This document shows positions 33,281 to 42,622 of a stretch of DNA of 50,958 nucleotides, one piece after another. Position numbers and translations under genes: made by a program. Within the stretch, counting starts at the first letter, position 1. The number at the start of each line of letters is the position of its first letter. Under the pieces are notes generated by a model. It searched no databases and had not been told where the DNA came from. It saw only the letters and a list, made by a program, of their open reading frames with translations. The stretch is from a virus, in IMG/VR virus record IMGVR_UViG_3300021963_000181, positions 1 through 50,958 of that record. The stretch is one strand, 5' to 3'.

Positions 33281-33975
33281 AAGTATTTTGTGTTAGAATT
33301 GGTGACAAGTACGGTGTTGAGTATGAAAAGTACATTAACACCAAGTTGCAAGATTATGAAGTGGTTTGGATAAGAGAACCATTTAGAGATGATGTAGCTC
33401 TACAATGGAATAAAATGTTACCAATGTCAATGGATATTGACGAGCCTGTTTGTGTAATTGATATAGATTTACTTCTTATCAATGATTACAAACAGGTTTT
33501 TGATTATCCAATATCCAGAGGTCAGTTTCTAACCATTAATGATTGGGTCAGCGCTAATCCTGATTATCCTATCAATGGTGGTTTCTTTAAATACTATCCA
33601 AACGATGTTAAATACATCTTTGATAAGTTCATGCAAGATCCAAAGTATTGGCAGAACTATTACATTGCCAATGGGATCGCTCGAGGCCCCGTTAATGGTG
33701 AGCAGCACTTTGTATATGACTCAGTTAAAGAACAGCTAGAAGTTATTACATTCCCAGCTAGTTGGTTTACACGGTTTGCTACAATAAACTCAATTACGCA
33801 TGCTAATTACGACTACTGGCAATTTGAATTAAGTAAAACATACAAAGAAAAAACTGGTAACGACTACCTGTTTCTAGGTGGTGAGTTTCATCCGGACATA
33901 AAGATTGTTCATTTTACCCATGCAATGAACAAACCCCACGAGTGGGATTATTACGAATCTTATAAAACCCTCTAA
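33277..33975 (+). CDS. GT-A fold glycosyltransferase 3
   Basis: A 232-residue protein with DxD at D62-D64 in VCVIDIDLLLINDYKQVF and YPINGGFFKYYPNDVKYIF in place of the NTG motif. The C-terminal HPDIKIVHFTHAMNKPHEW includes the His-rich closing element of GT8-like enzymes. It is less like the other two than they are like each other. It ends the transferase island; a new late promoter follows at 33986. Confidence 0.72.
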   Translation: MKVFCVRIGDKYGVEYEKYINTKLQDYEVVWIREPFRDDVALQWNKMLPMSMDIDEPVCVIDIDLLLINDYKQVFDYPISRGQFLTINDWVSANPDYPINGGFFKYYPNDVKYIFDKFMQDPKYWQNYYIANGIARGPVNGEQHFVYDSVKEQLEVITFPASWFTRFATINSITHANYDYWQFELSKTYKEKTGNDYLFLGGEFHPDIKIVHFTHAMNKPHEWDYYESYKTL

Positions 33976-33985
33976 GACTTTTTCT

Positions 33986-33993
33986 TATAAATA
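33986..33993 (+). promoter_or_regulatory. Late promoter TATAAATA
   Basis: An exact late box 33 bases before the ATG at 34026, right after the glycosyltransferase island. Confidence 0.75.
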
Positions 33994-34025
33994 CCATAAA
34001 GAATTACGTCAATGGTGAGAAATGC

Positions 34026-34379
34026 ATGGCCCAATATGAAGACATAACAATTGATCAGGGTGCTGATGTTGCGGTTGAGATCCATCTTATTAACAAAGAT
34101 GGATCTGCAAAAAACCTAACTAATCATGCTGTCGCTGCAAAAATGAAGCGTACGTACAATAGTGATAGTGCTGACACACTAGCCTTCAATTGCATTGTTG
34201 CAGCACCTGCATCTGGTGGCATTGCAACAATTTCGTTAACCAATACTCAGACTAGCACCCTAAAAGCTGGGCAATATGTTTATGATGTTGAAATATCTTT
34301 CGTTGACAGCGATACAGCCACAATTGTTGAGCGTGTGTTAGAAGGTAAAATTTTAGTAACTCCATCTGTGACTAGGTAA
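34026..34379 (+). CDS. BppU N-terminal-like baseplate/fibre adaptor
   Basis: A 117-residue protein whose pattern EDITIDQGADVAVEIHLINK, DGSAKNLTNHAVAAKMKRTY, and LKAGQYVYDVEISFVDSDTA resembles the beta-sandwich of BppU N-terminal-like proteins, small baseplate or fibre-linked proteins of many phages. It is first in the operon with the small protein and two large fibres, and is thus probably an adaptor for them. Confidence 0.65.
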   Translation: MAQYEDITIDQGADVAVEIHLINKDGSAKNLTNHAVAAKMKRTYNSDSADTLAFNCIVAAPASGGIATISLTNTQTSTLKAGQYVYDVEISFVDSDTATIVERVLEGKILVTPSVTR

Positions 34380-34383
34380 TTTA

Positions 34384-34638
34384 ATGGCTATTACAGTTGG
34401 TACTGGAATTACAGCTAAAAAGGTAGTAGTTGTTGGTTCAACAACTCAAGTTAAAAAGGTTGTTGTTGGAACTCCTGTAAAAAGAGTTACATCTGGTGGA
34501 TTCAACATTAATACTATTAGTGGTGTCGATACAACTGGTGCCACAGAGGGAAGTTTATTAATTTATAGTACTGCGACATCAAAATGGATGGCTAGCAAGG
34601 ACTTACAAGAGCAAAACATTAACGGAGGCAGTTACTAA
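34384..34638 (+). CDS. Small fibre-operon protein
   Basis: An 84-residue protein. Residues 1-40 are two short Val/Lys-rich repeats (KKVVVVGSTTQVKKVVVGT). The C-terminal half carries TTGATEGSLLIYSTATSKWM, a pattern found in the C-terminal part of some phage fibre proteins. It ends by TAATG on the next gene. Probably a virion protein; no known function. Confidence 0.6.
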   Translation: MAITVGTGITAKKVVVVGSTTQVKKVVVGTPVKRVTSGGFNINTISGVDTTGATEGSLLIYSTATSKWMASKDLQEQNINGGSY

Positions 34639-36218
34639 TGGCCGCTATAATTAGAATCAAAAGATCTACAGGCCAGTCTGCGCCAGGGTCACTAAAAACA
34701 GGTGAACTAGCTTATTCAGCAGGTGTTGGTACAAGTGCAAATGGTGGTGATCGCCTATTCTTTGGTAAAGGTGATGACGGTTCAGGTAACGCCACTACCG
34801 TTGAAGTAATTGGTGGTGCCTATTTTGCCAACTTACTTGATCATACCGCTGGTACGCTAACCGCTTCAAGTGCCATCATTGTAGATGCTAGTAGCAAAAT
34901 TGACAACTTGAAGGTCGACAATCTTGACCTCAATGGCAATACGATTTCATCTACAAACACAAATGGCAACGTTATTCTTGATCCAAATGGATCTGGTACA
35001 GTTGATGTTAGTACGTCAAGAATTACAAGCGTTACAGATCCATCAGATGCACAAGATGCTGCTACAAAGAATTACGTCGATACTAGATTCACAGGCGGTG
35101 CTGTAACTCTGTTTACAGTTGCTGGTGACGCTGGAACCCCAGATGCAATCACGAGTGCAGATACGTTAACCATTGCGGGTGATTCAGATATTCTGACCAC
35201 CGCTTCTTCTAACAGAATAACGATCACTCACAGAACATCTAGCGTTACTGCTGGAACATATGGATCTGGAACAGCTATTCCTGTCTTAAAGATTAACAAA
35301 AACGGCCACATTGATTCTGCCGGCACAGCATCAATTGCAACAACTCTAAACATCGCCGGTGATGCCACATCTGGATCTGTTGACCTAATTAGTCAAACAC
35401 TTACCATTGCTGGCGGTGAAGGTATTGATGCCACAGCATCAGGCCAAACTATTACAATTTCTGGCGAAGATGCAACCTCCTCAAACAAAGGTATTGCTAG
35501 CTTTAACTCTACAGCGTTTACGGTCACATCTGGTGATGTTGCTGCTAACCCAATCTATGTTGGTACAACACGTCTTGATCTTGGTACAACCGACTCGAGC
35601 CTTGCTGGATTAAGCTCAATTGAAGTTGGTGATGTTCGTATTACTTCAAACGTAATTAGTTCTAGAACAACTGGAACATTGTATATCGATCCAAATCCAA
35701 TTGGCGATTCTGCAGGTGGCTTTGGTGGTGAGCTTGTTGTTCGCGGTAACTTGACTGTTCAAGGTACAACAACTACAATCAATTCAACAACCGTTTCAGT
35801 CAACGACAAGAACATTGTTCTAGCCGATAGCGCAGCTAATGCTGCCGCTGCTGATGGTGCAGGTCTTACAATTGGTGGTGGTCTATATTCCGGTACTAAA
35901 GCAACAATTCTTTACGATGGTTCAACAGATCGTTGGGATTTCAATAAACCACTCGATATTGGGTTTGCTTCACTAGACAGCGCTGTTTTGTTAAACGGCA
36001 TTGGTCTACGCGAAGTAATTGAAGATCATCTTGTTACCAATTTCTTGCTTGCTGGTGAAGGTATTGATCTCACATATGTTGATGCATCTAATACTTTAAC
36101 TGTGGCTGCAGAGTTGGCAACATACACTAACCCTGGTGTAGCAAACTTTGATTCTGCTCAGTTTACTGTATCAAGTGGATTTGTCACAATTACCACCATC
36201 GATGGTGGAACATACTAA
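34638..36218 (+). CDS. Tail fibre protein
   Basis: A 526-residue protein. The N-terminal module IIRIKRSTGQSAPGSLKTGE-LAYSAG is the common fibre attachment-type opening, shared with the fibre at 36274 (KLKRSSIAGRVPDSSQLDYG-ELAI). The shaft carries DPSDAQDAATKNYVDTRFTG, characteristic of tail fibres, and a module GNLTVQGTTTTINSTTVSVN-DKNIVLADS homologous to those in the 27402 and 36274 proteins. A repeated element (NKGIASFNSTAFTVTSGDV and NPGVANFDSAQFTVSSGFVT) occurs towards the end. Confidence 0.8.
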   Translation: MAAIIRIKRSTGQSAPGSLKTGELAYSAGVGTSANGGDRLFFGKGDDGSGNATTVEVIGGAYFANLLDHTAGTLTASSAIIVDASSKIDNLKVDNLDLNGNTISSTNTNGNVILDPNGSGTVDVSTSRITSVTDPSDAQDAATKNYVDTRFTGGAVTLFTVAGDAGTPDAITSADTLTIAGDSDILTTASSNRITITHRTSSVTAGTYGSGTAIPVLKINKNGHIDSAGTASIATTLNIAGDATSGSVDLISQTLTIAGGEGIDATASGQTITISGEDATSSNKGIASFNSTAFTVTSGDVAANPIYVGTTRLDLGTTDSSLAGLSSIEVGDVRITSNVISSRTTGTLYIDPNPIGDSAGGFGGELVVRGNLTVQGTTTTINSTTVSVNDKNIVLADSAANAAAADGAGLTIGGGLYSGTKATILYDGSTDRWDFNKPLDIGFASLDSAVLLNGIGLREVIEDHLVTNFLLAGEGIDLTYVDASNTLTVAAELATYTNPGVANFDSAQFTVSSGFVTITTIDGGTY

Positions 36219-36273
36219 AATAAAATAATTAGTGTTATTACACTTATTCTAATCCTTTATTAAGGAAAATAAA

Positions 36274-39200
36274 ATGGCGCAGTATCCAACAGTTAAACTA
36301 AAGCGATCTTCCATTGCTGGCAGGGTGCCAGACTCTTCCCAGTTGGACTATGGTGAGTTAGCAATAAACTATGAAGATGGAAAACTTTATTGGAAGTCAT
36401 CTTTTAATAATGTAAGAAGTCACACGATCGATTCAGATGCTCAAGATGGTATTACGAGGTCGATATTTAGTCAAGAATTTGCTAATAGATCAACAGATAG
36501 TTTAGGCGAAGGATCAACAAACCTATATTATACTCGTGTTAGATCAGAATCTGATATTACAGATATTGTGGATTCCAACTATATTCAATTCTTACAGCTA
36601 CATTATCTTGATTCGGCAAATACTACTCGTTTAATTGATTCTGCATACGTTGCAAGCCATTTTAAAGAGTTAAGAAATAATCTAAGTTTAAACACATACA
36701 ACATTGTTGATAGTGGTAACATTAATATCACTGGGACAATTACTTCAACTGGTAATGTGTCCGGACTTGAACTTACTTCCACCTTAGCTAGCGCTGATGA
36801 GGGTGGTCAGATTAATCTTGCCAAGCCACCAAACGCAACCATTGCTGGTGGGGTAACAATTGACGTTTGGCAAAACCGTCTAAGATTTTTTGTGCAAGGC
36901 GGCAATGCTAAAGGCGCATATATTGATTTGCCATCAACTGCAGATGGTGTAGGCACCAACCTACTAACTGGTGGTGCTTCAGGACTAACAGAAGCTCAAG
37001 TTATTGATTTAGTTGATTCTGCATATGTTCAAGCTCGTCAACTAACATACGATTTCTTGGACTCTGCTGAGGCGATTCATTTAATCGATTCTGCATATGT
37101 TAATGCTCGTTTGAATCGATCGTTGTTCTTGGATTCGGCAGAAGCTATACATCTTGTCGACTCAGCATATGTTAACGCTCGCTTAAATCGTTCGCTATTT
37201 TTGGATTCGGCAGAAGCTGTCAACCTTATTAACATATATGGTTTTGACTCAAGTAGCTTCAATGGGATGTTTGCGTTAAAGTCTACAACGAATTTAAGCG
37301 AAGGTACAAATAAGTATTATACTAGAGTACGATTCGATTCAGACTTTGGGACCAAATCTACAACCAATTTGACCGAAGGTTCAAACAAGTATTATACAAG
37401 AGTACGATTCGATTCAGACTTTGGCTCTAAGTCAACCACCAACTTAAGCGAAGGTACAAACAAATACTACACTAGAGTACGATTTGATTCAGACTTTGGT
37501 TCCAAGTCGACGACAAATTTAAGCGAAGGCACAAACAAATACTACACCACAGCACGTGCTGACTCTGATGCTAAAAGAGCAATTAGTGTTACGGATGCTG
37601 GCGGTGATGGTAGTTTATCATACTCTTCTTCAACTGGCGTTATTACATACACAGGTCCATCTGCAACAGAAGTACGTGCTCATTTCTCAGCTGGCACGGG
37701 CGTTACCATCACCAGTGGTCAGGTCGCTATTGGACAAGATGTTTCTACAACAAGTGATGTTACGTTTGGCAAGGTTACTGTGGACTCTGCAGTTGTAGAT
37801 GCTGTATATCTTGAACGCAAGGATACTAGACCATCTGGCGCTGCAGGAACCTTGTACTGGGATTCGAATCCTCAAAGTGGACTTTCATTTATTCCTACTA
37901 CAAATGAAGGCAACATTGACACTACAATCAACGTTGGCCAGCAAAGTCTAATATACGTTCACAACTTAACTGGTGAGACAGTTGTAAGTGGCACTGCTGT
38001 ATACATCTCTGGAACAGCTCATGGTGAACATCCATCTATTACTAAGGCAAAAGCTGACAATGCTGCAACTGCTCGTGCTGTTGGTCTTGCAACAACAACT
38101 ATGGTCGATAACTCTCATGGTTATGTTACAGTACTTGGTCTTGTAAAAAATATCAACACTGGTGGAATGACTACGGGTTCGGCTGTTTACCTGTCAAAAG
38201 ATTCTGCTGGTAAGTATACAACAACTCCAGTTACAGTACAAAGTGGATATCCCTTCCATATTGGTACAATCGTTAGAGCTGATTCAAACACTGGATCAAT
38301 TTTAGTAAATCCATTCAGCGAACATTATGAATATTTGAAAATTCAAGATGATTTGGTTGTTGCTGGGTTGACTCATACATCAACCTTGTCAATTGATTCA
38401 TCACTTATAATGACTCCAATTGATCATATGGCTCGACCAGCTTGGTACGAATCAAAAATGTGGTACGATCAAGATGGAAAAACATATGCTTTCCATACTG
38501 CTGATTCCGACTATATTCAGTTTGTTGGTGAGCGCGAATTTGTTAGAGGTAGAAACTCATCTGGATCCATGATCCCAAAAGGCACACCAGTTTACACAAG
38601 TGGTGTGCACATTTCTGGTGATCCGATTCATGGGCACCACCCATTAATATATCCAGCAAATGCTGCAACTGATGGTCAGTTTGAAGTTATTGGTATCACT
38701 AGCCATAATATTCAAAACGGCCAGCACGGATATGTTATTACTCGCGGTTGGATTGCTGACGTTAACACTATTGGGCTAGTAAGTGGTCAAAGGTTCCACC
38801 TTGCTCCTGCAGGTGGGTTCCAATTAGCTGCACCAGCATATCCAAACTATCCTGTAGATTTAGGTATAGCTCTATCAATTGATTCTACAGCAGGATCAAT
38901 ATACGTTAATGTTAAAGACCACACGCTAGAGCAAATAAGATCAACTGGCGATGCTCGTGTTGATGGTGATCTTACTGTTGGTGGTAACCTCAATGTTGTT
39001 GGTACAACAACCAGCACATCGCTACAACAGATTCAAGTTAGCTCTAACTTCCTTAAATTGCTTGAAGGTAACACATTAGCAACATCGTATGTTAATGACA
39101 GTCCTAGCGGCCTGAATGATGCGGTGTTTATTGGATCATACCGTGGTGACTCCGACCTGTACTATTTTATTGACATGGTGTCAACCGATTCCACTGGCGA

Positions 39201-40944
39201 TATTATCAGATTTGGAATTAGCAGCACGCCAACCATCGTTGAAGGTCAATACGGTGTTCCATTTGATTCTGCTAGTAGTGGCAAGACCACTTGGAACTTA
39301 TCCACCAATGGATTGACTGCACCTCTCCGTAACAATATTTCAATCCAGTTTACCAACGCAACCGGACACTCCGATAGTGATCTTTGGACATCTCATCCAA
39401 CATCGTTGAATTTAGATCTTGGTTTTGTTGGTAACTACAACCCAGCAGGTGCTGGTGGTATTCGGTATGCTGGTGTATACAGAGATGTTAATGATTCTAG
39501 ATGGAAGTTTTTTGAAGGTCTAAACCAAACCCTAGACAGTTCAATTGTAACAATATCTGACTCTAATGGCTTTACGCTGTCTAACGTCCAAGCTAATACG
39601 TTCTATGGCGCGCTGAGCGGTAACGCCACTACAGCTACAAGTGCAACACAATTAGCAAATGTTAGAACATTCACTATTGCTGGTGATGTAACAGCTTCTG
39701 CACAAAACTTTGATGGTACTGGCAACGTTACTTTAACAACCAACATTGCTACAGGCGTAATTGTTAACGCTGACATCAGTGCAACCGCTGCCATTGAAGA
39801 TACAAAGCTAGCAACAATTTCTACTGCGGGCAAAGTTCAAAATAGTGCAACCACTGCAACAAATGCAAACACAGGATCTGCTATTGTTGCGCGGGATGTA
39901 AGCGGCAACTTTAGTGCTGGTACAATTACTGCTGCACTAAGTGGAAATGCAACCACTGCAACAACACTTCAAACGGCTAGAACCATTGGTGACGTTTCAT
40001 TCAACGGTGGCGCAGCTATTGTTCCAGAACGTATAGTTTACAAAGATACAAGAGCGGTAAATCATAACCCATACACTTACCCAGGTGTTACTTTACACCT
40101 AAAGACAAACACAACTGATGGGCTTGCGGATGGTGGCACATACCATGGCGTCTTAGATTTACAACATTGGTCAGATTCATCTGGTGGTGTAGACCATCAA
40201 CTTGGTTTAACCCAAAACGGTAACATCTATATTAGAAATTCAACTAATGCCACCACATGGTCAAGTTGGCTCAAGTTATATGATTCTGCAGATGCTACAT
40301 CAACGAATACGGGTAGCAAGTTGGTGACGCGTGATGCAAGTGGTAACTTTGCTGCAGGAACTATTACTGCTGCATTAAGCGGAAACGCAACCACTGCCAC
40401 GACACTTCAAACAGCTAGAGACTTTTCAATAACAGGTGATATAACAGCAACAGCAGTATCATTCAATGGATCGGGAAATGTTGCACTGAGTGCTGCAATA
40501 AATGCGGGTGCAGTTGATTCTGCAGCTTTAGGAGCCTTGTCGGTATCATCAGCTAAACTACAAGCAAGTATCCCAGACAGTAAGCTAGCGACAATATCAA
40601 CTGCGGGTAAAGTATCAAACTCAGCAACAACTGCCACAAATGCAAACACAGCTAGTGCAATCGTTGCTCGTGACGCGAGTGGCAACTTTACAGCTGGCAC
40701 AATTACTGCTGCACTTACAGGTAACGCTTCTACCGCAACAACACTTCAAACGGCTAGAACAATTGCAATAAGTGGTGATGTGACTGGAACAGCCACTAGC
40801 TTTAATGGTGGGGCGAACATTTCTATTAGCTCTACTATTACAGCTGGATCAATTGTGTCTGCTGACTTTAATACAGCGACATCTTTGATTATTTACAACT
40901 CAGCAGGAACAGCACTCAAGACAATTTACAGTCCTGGTTCATAA
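36274..40944 (+). CDS. Large tail fibre protein with internal repeats and a pyocin-knob-like domain
   Basis: A 1556-residue protein, the largest in the window. Order: N-terminal fibre module (1-60); 24-residue units with LDSAEAIHLIDSAYVNARLN (~245-315); four 25-residue units STTNLSEGTNKYYTRVRFDS (~337-430); two copies of a ~130-residue domain (~555-690 and ~750-885); a GNLNVVGTTT module; three copies of a GTITAALSGNATTATTLQTA unit; and between them (~1265-1345) a pyocin-knob-like segment (YIRNSTNATTWSSWLKLYDS). It ends LIIYNSAGTALKTIYSPGS like the 27402 fibre. Probably the main host-recognition long fibre or its distal part. Confidence 0.82.
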   Translation: MAQYPTVKLKRSSIAGRVPDSSQLDYGELAINYEDGKLYWKSSFNNVRSHTIDSDAQDGITRSIFSQEFANRSTDSLGEGSTNLYYTRVRSESDITDIVDSNYIQFLQLHYLDSANTTRLIDSAYVASHFKELRNNLSLNTYNIVDSGNINITGTITSTGNVSGLELTSTLASADEGGQINLAKPPNATIAGGVTIDVWQNRLRFFVQGGNAKGAYIDLPSTADGVGTNLLTGGASGLTEAQVIDLVDSAYVQARQLTYDFLDSAEAIHLIDSAYVNARLNRSLFLDSAEAIHLVDSAYVNARLNRSLFLDSAEAVNLINIYGFDSSSFNGMFALKSTTNLSEGTNKYYTRVRFDSDFGTKSTTNLTEGSNKYYTRVRFDSDFGSKSTTNLSEGTNKYYTRVRFDSDFGSKSTTNLSEGTNKYYTTARADSDAKRAISVTDAGGDGSLSYSSSTGVITYTGPSATEVRAHFSAGTGVTITSGQVAIGQDVSTTSDVTFGKVTVDSAVVDAVYLERKDTRPSGAAGTLYWDSNPQSGLSFIPTTNEGNIDTTINVGQQSLIYVHNLTGETVVSGTAVYISGTAHGEHPSITKAKADNAATARAVGLATTTMVDNSHGYVTVLGLVKNINTGGMTTGSAVYLSKDSAGKYTTTPVTVQSGYPFHIGTIVRADSNTGSILVNPFSEHYEYLKIQDDLVVAGLTHTSTLSIDSSLIMTPIDHMARPAWYESKMWYDQDGKTYAFHTADSDYIQFVGEREFVRGRNSSGSMIPKGTPVYTSGVHISGDPIHGHHPLIYPANAATDGQFEVIGITSHNIQNGQHGYVITRGWIADVNTIGLVSGQRFHLAPAGGFQLAAPAYPNYPVDLGIALSIDSTAGSIYVNVKDHTLEQIRSTGDARVDGDLTVGGNLNVVGTTTSTSLQQIQVSSNFLKLLEGNTLATSYVNDSPSGLNDAVFIGSYRGDSDLYYFIDMVSTDSTGDIIRFGISSTPTIVEGQYGVPFDSASSGKTTWNLSTNGLTAPLRNNISIQFTNATGHSDSDLWTSHPTSLNLDLGFVGNYNPAGAGGIRYAGVYRDVNDSRWKFFEGLNQTLDSSIVTISDSNGFTLSNVQANTFYGALSGNATTATSATQLANVRTFTIAGDVTASAQNFDGTGNVTLTTNIATGVIVNADISATAAIEDTKLATISTAGKVQNSATTATNANTGSAIVARDVSGNFSAGTITAALSGNATTATTLQTARTIGDVSFNGGAAIVPERIVYKDTRAVNHNPYTYPGVTLHLKTNTTDGLADGGTYHGVLDLQHWSDSSGGVDHQLGLTQNGNIYIRNSTNATTWSSWLKLYDSADATSTNTGSKLVTRDASGNFAAGTITAALSGNATTATTLQTARDFSITGDITATAVSFNGSGNVALSAAINAGAVDSAALGALSVSSAKLQASIPDSKLATISTAGKVSNSATTATNANTASAIVARDASGNFTAGTITAALTGNASTATTLQTARTIAISGDVTGTATSFNGGANISISSTITAGSIVSADFNTATSLIIYNSAGTALKTIYSPGS
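37004..37222 (+). repeat. 72-bp (24-codon) tandem repeats
   Basis: Three units coding for FLDSAEAIHLIDSAYVNARLNRSL-like segments; copies have nearly the same protein sequence but different codons. Confidence 0.75.
37281..37560 (+). repeat. 75-bp (25-codon) tandem repeats
   Basis: Four units coding for STTNLSEGTNKYYTRVRFDS plus DFGSK. The last diverges after KYYT. The pattern is known from cyanophage fibre shafts. Confidence 0.8.
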
Positions 40945-40945
40945 C

Positions 40946-40953
40946 TATAAATA
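40946..40953 (+). promoter_or_regulatory. Late promoter TATAAATA for the neck/terminase operon
   Basis: An exact late box 25 bases before gp13. Confidence 0.75.
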
Positions 40954-40977
40954 TTGTAAACAGTGTAGGAAAATAAC

Positions 40978-41733
40978 ATGGCGATACCATCATCAAGACA
41001 AGGCCTTATTGATTACTGCTTGCGCCGCTTAGGAGCGCCAGTGATTGATATTAACGTTGATCCAGATCAAATTGAAGATAAGGTCGATGATGCTTTGTCA
41101 ACATATCACGATTATCATTCTGAAGGTACACTAAGAACATATTTGCAGCATCAGGTCACCGACTCTAATGTTAACAGCGGTTTCATTAATCTAGACCCTA
41201 ACATCATTTACGTAACAAAGATGTTCCCAATCAGCTCTGGGCTAGGAACATCGCGCGGCATGTTTGACATTAAGTATCAGTTGATGCTAAACGATATCAC
41301 AAGCATGTACAACTACATTGGTGACCTTGCTTATCACGAACAGATCAACCAATACGTTTCACTGATTGATATGCAATTGAACGGAACGCCACAGATCCGC
41401 TTCTCGCGGCGACAAAATAGACTGTACATTGACGGTGATTTTAACGACGGCGATATCAAAACTGGTGACTATGTTGTTGCTGAGGTAATGGCAAAAGTTA
41501 ATCCCACCACCTATAGCTCTGTATGGAATGATACGTTTATGAAGGACTACACAACTGCTTTGATTAAACAGCAGTGGGGTATGAACCTTATGAAGTTTGA
41601 GGGAATGCAGTTGCCAGGCGGTGTTACACTAAACGGTCGTCAGTTCTACGAAGATGCTACAAATGATATTCAACAGATTCTAGCTGATATGCGTTCTGTC
41701 CACGAAATGCCAATCGATTTCTACGTAGGATAA
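40978..41733 (+). CDS. gp13: gp13 neck protein
   Basis: A 251-residue neck protein (T4 gp13: 309) that closes the filled head. Segments SRQGLIDYCLRRLGAPVIDI, NVDPDQIEDKVDDALSTYHD, and NLMKFEGMQLPGGVTLNGRQ, FYEDATNDIQQILADMRSVH are the family core. It is followed at one-base distance by gp14, as in T4. Confidence 0.92.
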   Translation: MAIPSSRQGLIDYCLRRLGAPVIDINVDPDQIEDKVDDALSTYHDYHSEGTLRTYLQHQVTDSNVNSGFINLDPNIIYVTKMFPISSGLGTSRGMFDIKYQLMLNDITSMYNYIGDLAYHEQINQYVSLIDMQLNGTPQIRFSRRQNRLYIDGDFNDGDIKTGDYVVAEVMAKVNPTTYSSVWNDTFMKDYTTALIKQQWGMNLMKFEGMQLPGGVTLNGRQFYEDATNDIQQILADMRSVHEMPIDFYVG

Positions 41734-41734
41734 T

Positions 41735-42622
41735 ATGGCAACTAACATATACTTTAGCCAAAAAGTTAAATCTGAACAGAATCTATTCGAGGACATTGTC
41801 ATTGAGTCGTTAAAGATGTACGGCCAAGACGTATACTATCTTCCTCGTGACATTATCGACAAAAACGTTATTTTTAGTGATGATGTTTCATCAAGATTTA
41901 ACTCAGCATACAAGATTGAAATGTATATTGAGAACGTCGATGGGTTTGATGGTGAAGGTGATTTAATGACCAAGTTTGGTGTTGAGCTTCGAGACCAAGC
42001 AACGTTCATTGTGGCTCGTCGTCGTTGGAATCAAACTGTTAAGAGATATGACAACGAGATCAATTCAGTTCGACCTCGTGAAGGTGATCTGATCTACTTA
42101 ACACTCAGCAATACACTGTTTGAGATTATGCATGTTGAGCATGAACAACCGTTCTATCAGCTGAGTAACTTACCAACATACAAATTGCGTTGTGAGAAGT
42201 TTGAGTACAATGATGAAGATCTGGATACCAATATCGAAACAATTGACGCAATTGAGCAAATTGGCTACAACGTTAAGCTAACACTGCAAGACTCAAGCGC
42301 TAAAGGATTTATAATTGGTAATACACTTTCACAGACATTGTCTGGTGGTGTTACTATATCGGGCGAAATCGTTGATTATAACGATTCGGACAATATAATA
42401 TCAATCGCTCATGTTGGTGCAAGTGATGGCAATTTCCATACGTTTACAACATTAACAGTCACATCTGTTGATAGTGATGGAAATAATTTGGTTAGAACTG
42501 TTACATCTGTTGATGAAACGCTAAATGATGATGGAAGCCAAAACAAAGATTTTGAGCTTTTGAATGGTTTCTTTGTTGATTTTTCTGAAGTAAATCCGTT
42601 TGGTGATTTGGAGGCTCCATAA
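41735..42622 (+). CDS. gp14: gp14 neck protein
   Basis: A 295-residue protein (T4 gp14: 256) that forms the neck with gp13. The N-terminus EQNLFEDIVIESLKMYGQDV-YYLPRDI is characteristic, as are FGVELRDQATFIVARRRWNQ and RPREGDLIYLTLSNTLFEIM, HVEHEQPFYQLSNLPTYKLR. A C-terminal insertion (~195-275) of beta-type repeats (TVTSVDSDGNNLVRTVTSVD) is extra relative to T4. It overlaps gp15 by TAATG. Confidence 0.92.
   Translation: MATNIYFSQKVKSEQNLFEDIVIESLKMYGQDVYYLPRDIIDKNVIFSDDVSSRFNSAYKIEMYIENVDGFDGEGDLMTKFGVELRDQATFIVARRRWNQTVKRYDNEINSVRPREGDLIYLTLSNTLFEIMHVEHEQPFYQLSNLPTYKLRCEKFEYNDEDLDTNIETIDAIEQIGYNVKLTLQDSSAKGFIIGNTLSQTLSGGVTISGEIVDYNDSDNIISIAHVGASDGNFHTFTTLTVTSVDSDGNNLVRTVTSVDETLNDDGSQNKDFELLNGFFVDFSEVNPFGDLEAP

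Noticed and set aside
37004-37560. CRISPR-like or mobile-element repeats
   Set aside because: Repeats are in frame, without spacers, inside a fibre gene; they are protein repeats.
34638-40944. Diversity-generating retroelement acting on fibre genes
   Set aside because: No reverse transcriptase gene or template/variable repeat pair with adenine-specific changes was seen in the window.
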